In this document: in pieces, positions 27,160 to 34,885 of the stretch | How positions within the stretch are numbered: the first letter of the stretch is position 1 | Layout: each line of letters opens with the position of its first letter | Assembly (NCBI RefSeq): GCF_001613405.1 | Contig: NZ_BDCH01000040.1 | Coordinates: 62,001 to 126,000 of the forward strand | Source of the DNA: Nocardia crassostreae | GTDB taxonomy: Bacteria > Actinomycetota > Actinomycetes > Mycobacteriales > Mycobacteriaceae | Direction: 5' to 3' | Length of the DNA: 64,000 nt | Translations under genes and position numbers: made by a program | The notes under the pieces: generated by a model | Database searches by the model: none | Told to the model about the DNA's origin: nothing | Seen by the model: only the letters and a program-made list of their open reading frames with translations

Positions 27160-27219
27160 AAAAAGCCGGTCGGTTCGCGATACCCGGAGGGGGACAGGCG
27201 GGTACCGAAACCGACCGGC
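27160..27219 (-). terminator. Intrinsic terminator after sigB
   Basis: GCCGGTCGGTT at 27165-27175 and AACCGACCGGC at 27209-27219 form an 11-bp stem; an inner TACCCG/CGGGTA pair extends the hairpin. On the minus strand the stem is followed by TTTTT, as expected for termination of sigB transcripts 45 bases past its stop codon. Confidence 0.8.
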
Positions 27220-27264
27220 GTGGATCGGGCCGACGCCTCGAAGACGGCCCGATGTATCGGAGGC

Positions 27265-28233
27265 CTAGCTCGCGTAGGCGCGCAGGCGGTCGGCGCGCTC
27301 GCCCTTGCGGAGCTTGGACATGACCTCGCGCTCGATCTGGCGGACCCGCTCGCGGGAGAGCCCGAAGAGCTTGCCGATCTGGTCGAGGGTGCGCGGCTGG
27401 CCGTCGTCGAGGCCGTAGCGCAGGCGGATGACCTGCTGCTCCCGCTCGTCGAGGGTGGCAAGCACGGTGCGCACATCGCGGTGCAGCAGACCGGCGATGA
27501 CGGCGGACTCGGCGGAGGTGGCCTCGGAATCCTCGATGAAATCACCGAGCGGGGCCTCTTCGTCATTGCCGACCGGCATATCCAGGCTTACCGGATCCCG
27601 GCTGTGATCGAGCAGATCGGCGATCTTCTCCTGCGGAATGCCGGACTCGCGCGCCAGTTCCGCATCGGTGGCCTCGCGACCGAGCTGCTGATGCAGTTCG
27701 CGCTTGATGCGGGCCAGCTTGTTGACCTGCTCCACGAGGTGCACGGGGAGGCGGATGGTGCGGCTCTGATCGGCCATACCGCGGGTGATGGCCTGCCGAA
27801 TCCACCAGGTGGCGTAGGTCGAGAACTTGAAGCCCTTGGTGTAGTCGAACTTCTCCATGGCGCGAATGAGGCCCAGGTTGCCTTCCTGGATGAGGTCCAG
27901 CAGCGGCATTCCGCGGCCGGTGTAGCGCTTGGCCAGCGACACCACGAGGCGCAGATTCGCTTCGAGCAGATGCTGGCGGGCGGCTTGACCCTCACGGACC
28001 AGGATCGCGAGATCCTTCTTGCGGGCCGCGGACAGTCGCTTGCTCGTCTCCAGCAGGTGCTGAGCGTAGAGGCCCGCCTCGATGCGCTTGGCCAGCTCGA
28101 CCTCGTCGGCGGCCGTGAGCAGCGCCGTCTTGCCGATTCCGTTCAGGTACACGCGTACCAAGTCGGCTGCGGGGCTCTGGGCGTCGAGGTCCTGTTCGCT
28201 GGTGCGCACGTCAGTGGTGGCGGGGCTTGTCAT
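27265..28233 (-). CDS. sigB: RNA polymerase sigma factor SigB
   Basis: The 322-residue protein is a group-2 sigma-70 factor of the size of mycobacterial SigB (about 323). Region 1.2 is AADLVRVYLNGIGKTALLTA; region 2 is the HLLEANLRLVVSLAKRYTGR and FDYTKGFKFSTYATWWIRQAI segments; region 3 is ARIKRELHQQLGREATDAEL; region 4 is LDQIGKLFGLSRERVRQIERE. It directs stress and stationary-phase transcription. The start MTSPATTD has AGGAGG in front. A GGAAC-N18-GTTG motif upstream matches ECF SigE/SigH-type promoters, which drive sigB in mycobacteria. Confidence 0.92.
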   Translation of the reverse strand: MTSPATTDVRTSEQDLDAQSPAADLVRVYLNGIGKTALLTAADEVELAKRIEAGLYAQHLLETSKRLSAARKKDLAILVREGQAARQHLLEANLRLVVSLAKRYTGRGMPLLDLIQEGNLGLIRAMEKFDYTKGFKFSTYATWWIRQAITRGMADQSRTIRLPVHLVEQVNKLARIKRELHQQLGREATDAELARESGIPQEKIADLLDHSRDPVSLDMPVGNDEEAPLGDFIEDSEATSAESAVIAGLLHRDVRTVLATLDEREQQVIRLRYGLDDGQPRTLDQIGKLFGLSRERVRQIEREVMSKLRKGERADRLRAYAS

Positions 28234-28267
28234 GACTTGCCTCCTGTCGGTGGTGTCTCGCTCTGTT

Positions 28268-28294
28268 CAACGGACCCGACATCAGGAAAGTTCC
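28268..28294 (-). promoter_or_regulatory. ECF (SigE/SigH-type) promoter of sigB
   Basis: On the minus strand GGGGAAC (GGAAC at 28294-28290) is followed after 18 bases by GTTGAA (from 28271). This matches the GGAAC-N17/19-GTT consensus known for stress ECF sigma factors. It lies 35-60 bases before the sigB start. The rest of the 390-base gap up to 28628 holds one hairpin and no credible gene. Confidence 0.6.
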
Positions 28295-28310
28295 CCGCGG
28301 CGGGCTGCAT

Positions 28311-28333
28311 AAACCGCATCTGAGCTGCGGTTT
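28311..28333. other. Hairpin upstream of the sigB promoter
   Basis: AAACCGC at 28311-28317 and GCGGTTT at 28327-28333 pair around a 9-base loop, followed on the plus strand by further T residues. It could be a weak terminator blocking plus-strand transcription or a protein site just upstream of the sigB promoter. No gene reads into it from the left on the plus strand. Confidence 0.4.
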
Positions 28334-28627
28334 TTACGGCGCACGTCTGAGAAGTTCCTGAGAACGGCGCAGGTCGGGGAACACGGCCGTCGCGCGGGCG
28401 TCCGCCGGTGTCCGGGCGGTTGCCACCGCTGGACCCGAACTTCGGCTCGCGACAATCGATTACGTGTCAATGACCCCTGCCCCTGCTGCTGGTCCGTCGA
28501 GCTGCCGATGCAACGATGCGCAGGTCATCGGCATTCCCCGGATCATGACCAGCAAGCCCGGTATGTGACCGGTATCACTTCCTGAATTCCGGTCTGGGAG
28601 GCTATATGACCGCCGAGCGGGGCGAGT

Positions 28628-30067
28628 TCAGCGGGGATGGATCAGGCCGTGGCGCACCAGGCCGACGACCACGCCCAGCGCGGCGGCTTCGAATTCCGGG
28701 GTCGCGGCATCGCCGGTCTCGCCGAAGGCGAGCAGTTCGACGAGTTCGCTCAGCGGCAGGCCGTCGGGGCGCATACCGGCCAGCAGCGCGGCGATGGTGT
28801 CGTCGACCTCGTGCTGCCAGCGCGGGCCGTCACCGCGATGCAATCGCGCCACCCGCTGTTCCCAGCCGTCGGGGCCGGGCAGGTACACGCGCTCCAGCGC
28901 GGTGGCCGGATCCACTTCGAAACGGGTGGCGAGAATGCGGTCCGGATCCGTGGCCACGGCGCGCAACCAGGCCGAGCGCTCGAAGTAGCGGGTCGCCTCC
29001 GCGCCCAGCGGATCGTCGAAGCCGTGCGTGAGGTCCTCGGCGAGCAGTTCGGTGGGGCCGTCGATGGCGCGCAGATAGACGAAGCCGAAGCCGATGCCCT
29101 CGACATCCGCGGCGGTGAAGGCGTCGAGCCACTGCTCGGCGCGGGCCTGGGCCGCCACCTCGCGCGGATCCAATCCGGCGTCGCGCAACCAGGTTCCGAC
29201 ATACAGGGCGGGATCGGCGATATCGCGCTGCACGATCCACGCCTCGACACCCTGATCGGGCAGCCAGCTCGACACCCGCGTCCGCCAGTCCTGTCCCTCT
29301 ATATGCACCCACGAGGCCAGCAGCGCCGCGGTGCCGCCCGGGTTCAGCAGTTCCGGGATTCCGGAGATGACGAGTTCGCTGGCGCCGTCGAGGGCCAGCC
29401 CGGAATCGCGATAGGTGTGCTCGATGCGCGCGGGACCCACCACGAACGGCGGATTGGCGACGACCTGATCGAAGCGGCGGCCCGCCACGGGTCCGAACCA
29501 GGAGCCTTCGCGCAGTTCGATATCCAGCTCGTTGAGGGCCGCATTGGCCTCGGCCAGCCACAGCGCCCGCTTGCTCACATCGGTGCCGGTGACGGTGCGG
29601 CCGTAGGACTTCGCGTGAATGGCCTGCACGCCGCAGCCGGTGCCGAGGTCCAGCACGGTGCCGACCGGATTCGTCGGCGTGGCGCGCAGCAGCGAGAGCG
29701 AGGCCTGCCCGACGCCCAGGCCGTGCTCGGCGTCGAGGGAGCGGCGGTGCATGGAGTCGTCGAGGTCCGACAGCACCCAGCGGGTGCCGGAGCCCAGATT
29801 GAGCGGACGCAGATCGAGCGCGGCGCGCACCTGCGCGCCGTCGCGGGCGAGCAGTCCGGCGGCCACCGCGCGATCGAGGTCGACGGGGGCCAGCGCCGCG
29901 GCCGCCTCGCGCTCGGGCACGGCGTGCGCGTCGTCGCCGAGCGCGTCGAGGAGGGTATCGGCGTCGTAGCCGACGCGGGTCAGCGCGGCGCGCAGCGCCG
30001 GAGCGAGGTCGGCGAGCAGGGACGAGGCGGTCGTCTGGTGCGTCGGCATGATTGCCAACTCTGCCAC
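28628..30067 (-). CDS. Class I SAM-dependent methyltransferase (HemK/PrmC-like catalytic motif)
   Basis: The 479-residue protein carries a Rossmann methyltransferase domain in the middle. TVLDLGTGCGVQAIHA (motif I) is near residue 140, TGTDVSKRALWLAEANAAL follows, and VVANPPFVVGP near 205 is the NPPF/Y motif of N-methyltransferases. The N-terminal 110 residues (DALGDDAHAVPEREAAAALAP) and the long C-terminal region are typical of an actinobacterial branch annotated DUF7059/DUF7782, as I recall. The target is unknown; rRNA, protein glutamine or tRNA are possible. The start is GTG at 30067, with an ATG at 30049 as alternative. Confidence 0.8.
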   Translation of the reverse strand: MAELAIMPTHQTTASSLLADLAPALRAALTRVGYDADTLLDALGDDAHAVPEREAAAALAPVDLDRAVAAGLLARDGAQVRAALDLRPLNLGSGTRWVLSDLDDSMHRRSLDAEHGLGVGQASLSLLRATPTNPVGTVLDLGTGCGVQAIHAKSYGRTVTGTDVSKRALWLAEANAALNELDIELREGSWFGPVAGRRFDQVVANPPFVVGPARIEHTYRDSGLALDGASELVISGIPELLNPGGTAALLASWVHIEGQDWRTRVSSWLPDQGVEAWIVQRDIADPALYVGTWLRDAGLDPREVAAQARAEQWLDAFTAADVEGIGFGFVYLRAIDGPTELLAEDLTHGFDDPLGAEATRYFERSAWLRAVATDPDRILATRFEVDPATALERVYLPGPDGWEQRVARLHRGDGPRWQHEVDDTIAALLAGMRPDGLPLSELVELLAFGETGDAATPEFEAAALGVVVGLVRHGLIHPR

Positions 30068-30441
30068 CGCAACCCTCGGGCATAGAGAACCGGCCCCTGC
30101 TCAGCCTCGCCGATGTCCGACATGCCGGAATTCAGCGTCATTCTGGCAATTATTCGCAACCTTGCGTCTAAGCTTTCCCGAGCGTTTCCGGGGGGTGGAC
30201 AAACGGGCTCTACAGACCATTCCGTATGGATTCCCTCGATCCCCATCGGCGGGGCCGGGACCTGCGGAGGAACAACGAGATCGGAGGTTTGCCGGTGGCG
30301 GGTGGCCGAAAGTCGTTTCCGCAATTCAAGATCAAAAATTTGAAGATCAGAATTGTTGTCACGCAATGTTCTTCGCCTGTGTATGCTGCGATCATGTGCG
30401 GCTCCACGACGAGGTGGTATGACGGCGAGGCGGTGTCATAA
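30068..30441. other. Intergenic region, promoter of the atp cluster
   Basis: This 374-base gap separates the divergent methyltransferase and atpI genes. From about 30310 it is clearly AT-rich. CAATTC at 30322-30327 and GAATTG at 30350-30355 are an inverted pair, and AAGATCA occurs twice between them. No RNA gene or credible ORF was found. The atp promoter most likely lies in the AT-rich part. Confidence 0.4.
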
Positions 30442-30819
30442 GTGGATGTCAACAGGATCCGGCGTCGGACAGCCGCAATAGCGGCAGTGCTGGGCGTCCT
30501 GGCTCTGATGATTACTGGTGTGCTGGATCGATTGTTGCTGGGTGTTTACATAAGCGCCGGACTCACCCTCGGCTGGGTTAACGCTCAGCTCACCTGGATG
30601 ACCATTGTGCGCATCACCGATTCGGAAACGCCGAGTAAGCAGAAACTGGCGATGTCCTCCGCCGCGCGCCTGCTTTCACTGACCGGTCTGGCTATCCTGA
30701 TCGCCATCTTTACCCGGCCCAACGGCATCGGAATCTTCTTCGGGCTGGCCGTCTTCCAGATCGTGCTGATCTACCACACCGTTGTGCCCGAACTGAAAGG
30801 GCTTCGACAGCAATCATGA
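30442..30819 (+). CDS. atpI: ATP synthase accessory protein AtpI-like
   Basis: The 125-residue protein has four hydrophobic segments (AAIAAVLGVLALMITGVL, LLGVYISAGLTLGWVNAQL, AARLLSLTGLAILIAIF, GIFFGLAVFQIVLIYHTVV), the layout of AtpI/Unc I. AtpI helps assemble the c-ring or transport Mg2+ and is normally the first gene of the F-ATPase operon. The start is GTG at 30442. Its last four bases overlap the atpB start, indicating one transcript. Confidence 0.82.
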   Translation: MDVNRIRRRTAAIAAVLGVLALMITGVLDRLLLGVYISAGLTLGWVNAQLTWMTIVRITDSETPSKQKLAMSSAARLLSLTGLAILIAIFTRPNGIGIFFGLAVFQIVLIYHTVVPELKGLRQQS

Positions 30820-31607
30820 GCTATCCAGTCGCATCGATCGCCCCACCGGGCGGTCCCTTCGGTCTGTTCGCGGCAGCGGAGGGTGAATCCAAGATCCATG
30901 CCGGCGAGTACATGCAGGCGCATCTGTTCGGGATGACCTTCAATGTCGACACCATCGTCTCCACCGTGGTGGCCGCGATCATCGTGCTCGCCTTGGCTTT
31001 CTATCTCCGGGCGAAGATCACCTCGGGCGTCCCCAACGGCGTGCAGTTGTTCTTCGAGGCCGTCACGGTCCAGATGCGCAATCAGGTGGAGAGCGCCATC
31101 GGCGTCAAGATCGCGCCGTTCGCGGTGCCGCTGGCGGTCACGCTCTTCGTCTACATCCTGGTGTCCAACTGGCTGTCGGTGCTCCCGGTCCAGTACGGCC
31201 AGGGCGAATTGATCAAACCGCCCGCTTCCGATGTCAACTTCGTCTTCGCGCTGGCGGTGTTCGTGTTCATCTTCTACCAACTCGCCGGTGTCTGGCGACG
31301 CGGAGCGGGCGGCCATGCGAAACAACTGCTGAAAGGCCATACCGGTTGGGGGCCGATGGTCTTCATCAACGTGATCGAGGAGATCGCCAAACCGATCTCT
31401 CTGTCCCTGCGACTGTTCGGCAATATGTTCGCGGGCACGGTGATGATCTCGGTGATCACGTTGTTCCCCTTCTGGATCAGCTGGGGTCCGAATGCCGTCT
31501 GGAAGCTGTTCGATATGTTCGTCGGGCTCATCCAGGCATTCATTTTCTCTCTGCTGACCATCCTGTACTTCAGCTCGTCCATGTCGCTCGAGCACGACAA
31601 GCACTGA
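30816..31607 (+). CDS. atpB: F-type ATP synthase subunit a
   Basis: The 263-residue membrane protein shows the subunit a signatures: FFEAVTVQMRNQVESAIG, FVYILVSNWLSVLP and ISLSLRLFGNMFAGTVMI with the essential Arg in helix 4 and the conserved GNM. Subunit a forms the half-channels for protons next to the c-ring. The N-terminal extension (SYPVASIAPPGGPF) is actinobacterial. It overlaps atpI by four bases and precedes atpE by 48 bases with a GGAAGTG site. All residues needed for a working channel appear present. Confidence 0.95.
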   Translation: MSYPVASIAPPGGPFGLFAAAEGESKIHAGEYMQAHLFGMTFNVDTIVSTVVAAIIVLALAFYLRAKITSGVPNGVQLFFEAVTVQMRNQVESAIGVKIAPFAVPLAVTLFVYILVSNWLSVLPVQYGQGELIKPPASDVNFVFALAVFVFIFYQLAGVWRRGAGGHAKQLLKGHTGWGPMVFINVIEEIAKPISLSLRLFGNMFAGTVMISVITLFPFWISWGPNAVWKLFDMFVGLIQAFIFSLLTILYFSSSMSLEHDKH

Positions 31608-31655
31608 CCGACGGGCCAACTCCGTACCGAATCGTTTCTAACAAGGAAGTGAAGA

Positions 31656-31904
31656 ATGGAAACTGCGACCATTGTCCAAGGCGCTCTGATCGGCGGCGGC
31701 CTGATCATGGCGGGTGGCGCCATCGGCGCGGGCATCGGTGACGGCCTGGCCGGCGCGGCCCTGATCAACGGCGTCGCGCGACAGCCCGAGGCCGAACCCA
31801 AACTGCGCATCAACTTCTTCTTGACCGTCGGTCTGGTCGAGGCGGCCTACTTCATCAATCTAGCGTTCATGGCTCTGTTCGTATTCGCTACTCCCGGCAA
31901 GTAG
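31656..31904 (+). CDS. atpE: F-type ATP synthase subunit c
   Basis: The 82-residue hairpin protein has GALIGGGLIMAGGAIGAGIG in helix 1, the polar loop ARQPEAE and VGLVEAAYFINLAFMALFVF in helix 2, with the proton-carrying Glu in VGLVEAAY. It is very close to mycobacterial AtpE. There is no Na+-type Gln/Thr pattern, so it should be proton-specific. Compared with mycobacteria it has altered loop residues after ARQPEA (EPKLRINF). Confidence 0.96.
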   Translation: METATIVQGALIGGGLIMAGGAIGAGIGDGLAGAALINGVARQPEAEPKLRINFFLTVGLVEAAYFINLAFMALFVFATPGK

Positions 31905-31912
31905 ACGACGTC

Positions 31913-32416
31913 ATGTCGCCGAGAACAGATGTGGTGGCCCAACAGAATTTTCTGATTCCCAACGGCACCTTCTTCGTCGAGCTGGCGATCTTCCTGATCG
32001 TGCTCGGGGTCATCTGGTTCTTCGTGGTTCCGCCGATCCGGAAGGTATTGGAGGAACGGGGGGCGCGCATCAGCGAGACGGCGGTGACCGCCAAGGAAGC
32101 CTCCGAGGTATTCGCGGAGGCCGAGGCCCGCTACAACACGGCGCTCGAGAAGGCGCGCGCGGAGGCCGCGGAAATCCGCAACGAAGCGCGCGCGGAGGGC
32201 AGGGCGATTCTCGAGGAACTCCGCGGCGAGGCCCAGCAGGAGGCCGACCACATTGTCGCGGAGACCACGGCGCAACTGCGCGCCGAGGCCGATCAGGTCG
32301 CCGCCGAACTGCGTGAATCCGTCGAACCACTCGCCCACGATCTGGCCGATCGAATGCTCGGCACGAACGGCCGTACCCGCACCAGTGCCGGTCATCAGAG
32401 AGGACAGGGGTCGTGA
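31913..32416 (+). CDS. atpF: F-type ATP synthase subunit b
   Basis: The 167-residue protein has one N-terminal membrane helix (FFVELAIFLIVLGVIWFFVV) and a long charged coiled coil rich in Glu/Ala/Arg (EAEARYNTALEKARAEAAEIR), the standard peripheral-stalk b subunit. It follows atpE by eight bases and overlaps the next b-type gene by four. Length is near the mycobacterial b subunit (about 170). Confidence 0.92.
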   Translation: MSPRTDVVAQQNFLIPNGTFFVELAIFLIVLGVIWFFVVPPIRKVLEERGARISETAVTAKEASEVFAEAEARYNTALEKARAEAAEIRNEARAEGRAILEELRGEAQQEADHIVAETTAQLRAEADQVAAELRESVEPLAHDLADRMLGTNGRTRTSAGHQRGQGS

Positions 32417-32991
32417 TCGACACGTACGACCTGCTCGCAGCCGAAGGTATCTACAACATCACCTGGGATTGGCCGATCTTCTTCAGCCAGCTGTTCGGCT
32501 TCGGCGTCATTGTGTGGTTCTTCGTGAAATACATTGTGCCGCCGGTGAAGAAGGTCATGAGCAAGGCCCAGGAACAGGTCCAGAAGCAACTCGACGACAG
32601 CGAGAAGGCGGCGGACCGGTTGCTCCGGGCGAAGCAGGCCTACGACAGCTCCGTCAAGGAGGTGCAGGCCGAGCTTGAGCGGATGCGCGAGGAAGCGCGC
32701 ATCGACGCCGACCGCATCATCGCGCAGATGCGGGAGGCGGCCACCGAGGAGGTGACGCGCGTGCGGAAACAGGGTCGCGAGCAGATCCTGCAATTCCGCA
32801 GGCAGCTGATCCGCGATCTGGAGGCCGATCTGTCGGCCGCCATGCTCGCGCTCACCGAGGAGAAGTTGCGCGAGCACGTCAACACCCCGCAGGCCCGGGC
32901 CGAGAGCGTCGAGAAGTTCCTCGAGGATCTGGAAGCCCTGGCCAATTCCGCTCCGGCCGCGCGGCCGGAGCCGCGGACCGGTTGGAGCTGA
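32413..32991 (+). CDS. Second b-type ATP synthase subunit, lacking the delta domain
   Basis: The 192-residue protein has one membrane helix (FFSQLFGFGVIVWFFVKYIV) and a b-like coiled coil ending ESVEKFLEDLEALANSAPA. In mycobacteria and relatives this sequence is the N-terminal half of a b-delta fusion of about 445 residues (AtpH). Here translation stops right where the delta domain should begin, and no delta, alpha, gamma, beta or epsilon genes follow. The next gene is an unrelated VOC gene on the other strand. It therefore resembles a free-standing b' subunit. The start is GTG, overlapping the atpF stop. Confidence 0.85.
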   Translation: MIDTYDLLAAEGIYNITWDWPIFFSQLFGFGVIVWFFVKYIVPPVKKVMSKAQEQVQKQLDDSEKAADRLLRAKQAYDSSVKEVQAELERMREEARIDADRIIAQMREAATEEVTRVRKQGREQILQFRRQLIRDLEADLSAAMLALTEEKLREHVNTPQARAESVEKFLEDLEALANSAPAARPEPRTGWS

Positions 32992-32998
32992 ACGGTTT

Positions 32999-33730
32999 TC
33001 AGGCAGGCGTCCGGCCGGTCAGGCAATAGACCTGACCGGCCGGATCCGTCATGACGAGCCAGTTGCTGCCCTCCGCTAGCCGACGCGCGCCCAGTTTCTC
33101 GTGCCAGGCGGCGGTGGCGTGCCGGTCGGTGCAGGCCAGGTCCACATGCGCCGAGGTGGGCCGATCCGCGCCGAGTCGCTGCAACAGCAGATTGATCGCC
33201 TGCTGCGGATCCGCCCGCAGCCGGGTGAATTCCGGCAGCGTGCTCGCCGTGAGGTTCCAGCCGGTCAGCTCCTTCCAGAACCGCACCTCGTCGTCGTGAT
33301 CGGCCGCGCCGATATCCAGGGTGACCTGATCGAGACGGCTGCGATCGCCCTCCGGACCCACCACCGTGGGCGTGAGCTCACCGCCGCCCCGGCCCGCCGG
33401 GGTGAGGCAGAAGATCATGCCGTGCGGGGATTTCAGAACCGTGTAGTCCGGATGCTCGAGCACGAGCGTCGCGCCCAGTCCGACCGCGCGCCGCGTCTCG
33501 GCCGGGATATCGTCCACGTCGAGATCCAGATGCAGGCGCGGCTCATCGCCCGCGATGGCCTGCATCTTCACCAGGGACGCACCGGACTCCGGGAGCAGGG
33601 TGAGGAATTCGGAGTTCTCCCCGCGCCGCGGTGACAAGGCCGAACCGGTGACGGTCGCCCAGAACTCGGCGCACTCGTCGAATTGCGCTGCCGGACGGTC
33701 GAGGAACGCCCAGACCCACCGAATCGTCAT
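32999..33730 (-). CDS. Two-domain VOC family protein
   Basis: The 243-residue protein has two VOC-like halves: MTIRWVWAFLDRPAAQFDECAEFWATVTG with GASLVKMQAIAGDEPRLHLDLDVDDI, and later SRLDQVTLDIGAADHDDEVRFWKELTGWNL with SAHVDLACTDRHATAAWHEKLGA. It ends WLVMTDPAGQVYCLTGRTPA. The ATG at 33730 with GGGAGA upstream is preferred to GTG 33745. It converges on the atp cluster; a 13-bp hairpin is embedded in its last 45 coding bases. Confidence 0.82.
   Translation of the reverse strand: MTIRWVWAFLDRPAAQFDECAEFWATVTGSALSPRRGENSEFLTLLPESGASLVKMQAIAGDEPRLHLDLDVDDIPAETRRAVGLGATLVLEHPDYTVLKSPHGMIFCLTPAGRGGGELTPTVVGPEGDRSRLDQVTLDIGAADHDDEVRFWKELTGWNLTASTLPEFTRLRADPQQAINLLLQRLGADRPTSAHVDLACTDRHATAAWHEKLGARRLAEGSNWLVMTDPAGQVYCLTGRTPA
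33011..33043. terminator. Perfect hairpin inside the VOC 3' end, likely atp terminator
   Basis: CCGGCCGGTCAGG (33011-33023) and CCTGACCGGCCGG (33031-33043) form an exact 13-bp stem with a 7-base loop. It begins 20 bases after the last atp cluster gene stops and lies within the C-terminal codons of the convergent VOC gene, so it can stop transcripts from the left while serving as coding sequence. Confidence 0.6.
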
Positions 33731-33787
33731 GCTGTCTCCCAACACTCGTTTGTTCGCGCTGCCGATGCCCGTCCGCTGCCGCCGAGG

Positions 33788-34792
33788 CTAATCCCGCAAT
33801 GCGAGCCCCGTCGCCGCGACGGTGTGCACCGGACCGGAACGAAATGTCTTGCGGTAGGCCAGCGGTGACACCCCGAGCTGGCCGAGCATATGGTGCCGCA
33901 GCGAGGCCGCGGTGCCCAGTCCGGCCGCCCGGGCCACCTCGTCCACCGGCAGCGCGGTGGTCTCCAGCAGCTGTCGCGCATGCCGGAGCCTTTGTTGCAG
34001 CACCCAGGCGCCCGGCGCCATTCCCGTCTCGGCCTTGAAATGCCGGGTGAAGCTGCGCACGCTCATACAGGCGTGGGCGGCAAGGGAATTCAGATCGAGA
34101 TCGCGGTCGAGATGCCGCAGCGCCCACAGTCGCGTCGCGGCGGTGCCGCCGTCCGATTCGGGGATGTGCCGTTCGATGTATTGCGACTGACCGCCTTCCC
34201 GCCAGGGCGGCACCACGCAGTAGCGGGCCACGTCATTGGCCACCGCCGCGCCGTGATCGGTGCGGATGAGATGCAGGCACAGATCGATTCCGGCGGTGAG
34301 ACCGGCCGAGCTCCAGATGTTTCCGTCCTGCACGAACAGCAGGTTCTCGTCCAGGCGGACCCGCGGATACATGGATCGGAACAGATCGGCGAAACGCCAG
34401 TGCGTGGTCGCCCGGCGCTCGTCGAGCAGACCGGCGGCGCCGAGCACGAAGGCGCCGGTGCAGATGGAGACGATGCGGGCCTCGGGGCGAATGGCGCCCA
34501 GCGCGGCGGCCAGGTCCGCGTCCAGCGCGCCCTCCACCCGCGGGCCGTGAATGCGGGTGCCCGGCACGATCACCGTGTCCGCGCGGGCCAGCAGCTCCGG
34601 GCCGAACTCGGGCACGATGAAATACCCGGTGGTGGAGGCGATCTTATCGGTGCTGAGCCCGCAGACGTGGACCTCGTAGAGCGGTTCTCCGGCCTCGTCG
34701 CGGGCCGAGCCGAGCACCGTGGTCGGGATGGTCATATCGAAGCCGACGGTCGGTTCCAGGGCGAGAACGGCCACCAGATGGGGTTTCGGCAT
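33788..34792 (-). CDS. GlxA family transcriptional regulator
   Basis: The 334-residue protein has an N-terminal DJ-1/PfpI domain (VAVLALEPTVGFDMTIPTTVL, then IVSICTGAFVLGAAGLLDER with the elbow Cys). A C-terminal AraC double HTH follows (LAAHACMSVRSFTRHFKAETG, VDEVARAAGLGTAASLRHHM). It is the second GlxA-type regulator in the window. It is divergent from the MFS transporter, its likely target, and lies next to the VOC gene on the same strand. Confidence 0.88.
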   Translation of the reverse strand: MPKPHLVAVLALEPTVGFDMTIPTTVLGSARDEAGEPLYEVHVCGLSTDKIASTTGYFIVPEFGPELLARADTVIVPGTRIHGPRVEGALDADLAAALGAIRPEARIVSICTGAFVLGAAGLLDERRATTHWRFADLFRSMYPRVRLDENLLFVQDGNIWSSAGLTAGIDLCLHLIRTDHGAAVANDVARYCVVPPWREGGQSQYIERHIPESDGGTAATRLWALRHLDRDLDLNSLAAHACMSVRSFTRHFKAETGMAPGAWVLQQRLRHARQLLETTALPVDEVARAAGLGTAASLRHHMLGQLGVSPLAYRKTFRSGPVHTVAATGLALRD

Positions 34793-34834
34793 GGGGTGCT
34801 CCCTCTCGCTGAGTTGGCGTGATCTTTACGCATT

Positions 34835-34850
34835 GTGGCATTCAGGCCAC
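34835..34850. promoter_or_regulatory. Short inverted repeat between GlxA regulator and MFS gene
   Basis: GTGGC (34835-34839) and GCCAC (34846-34850) are separated by six bases, just upstream of the MFS gene and divergent from the GlxA gene. The TGGC/GCCA core recalls the TGGCCAGAA repeat at the other GlxA gene. Short arms make this tentative. Confidence 0.3.
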
Positions 34851-34885
34851 TCGTTCGCGACCGCGATTTCCGGGACGCTCGTGCG

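Noticed and set aside
28282..28470. 62-codon minus-strand ORF upstream of sigB
   Set aside because: It would overlap the ECF promoter and shows no family features. Codon pattern is not gene-like.
28606..29031. Arg/Pro-rich plus-strand frame over the methyltransferase 3' end
   Set aside because: Low-complexity shadow of the minus-strand methyltransferase, with no motif or ribosome binding site.
30113..30452. Several short ORFs on both strands in the methyltransferase-atpI gap
   Set aside because: They contradict each other in frame and strand, contain no motifs and lie in the AT-rich promoter region.
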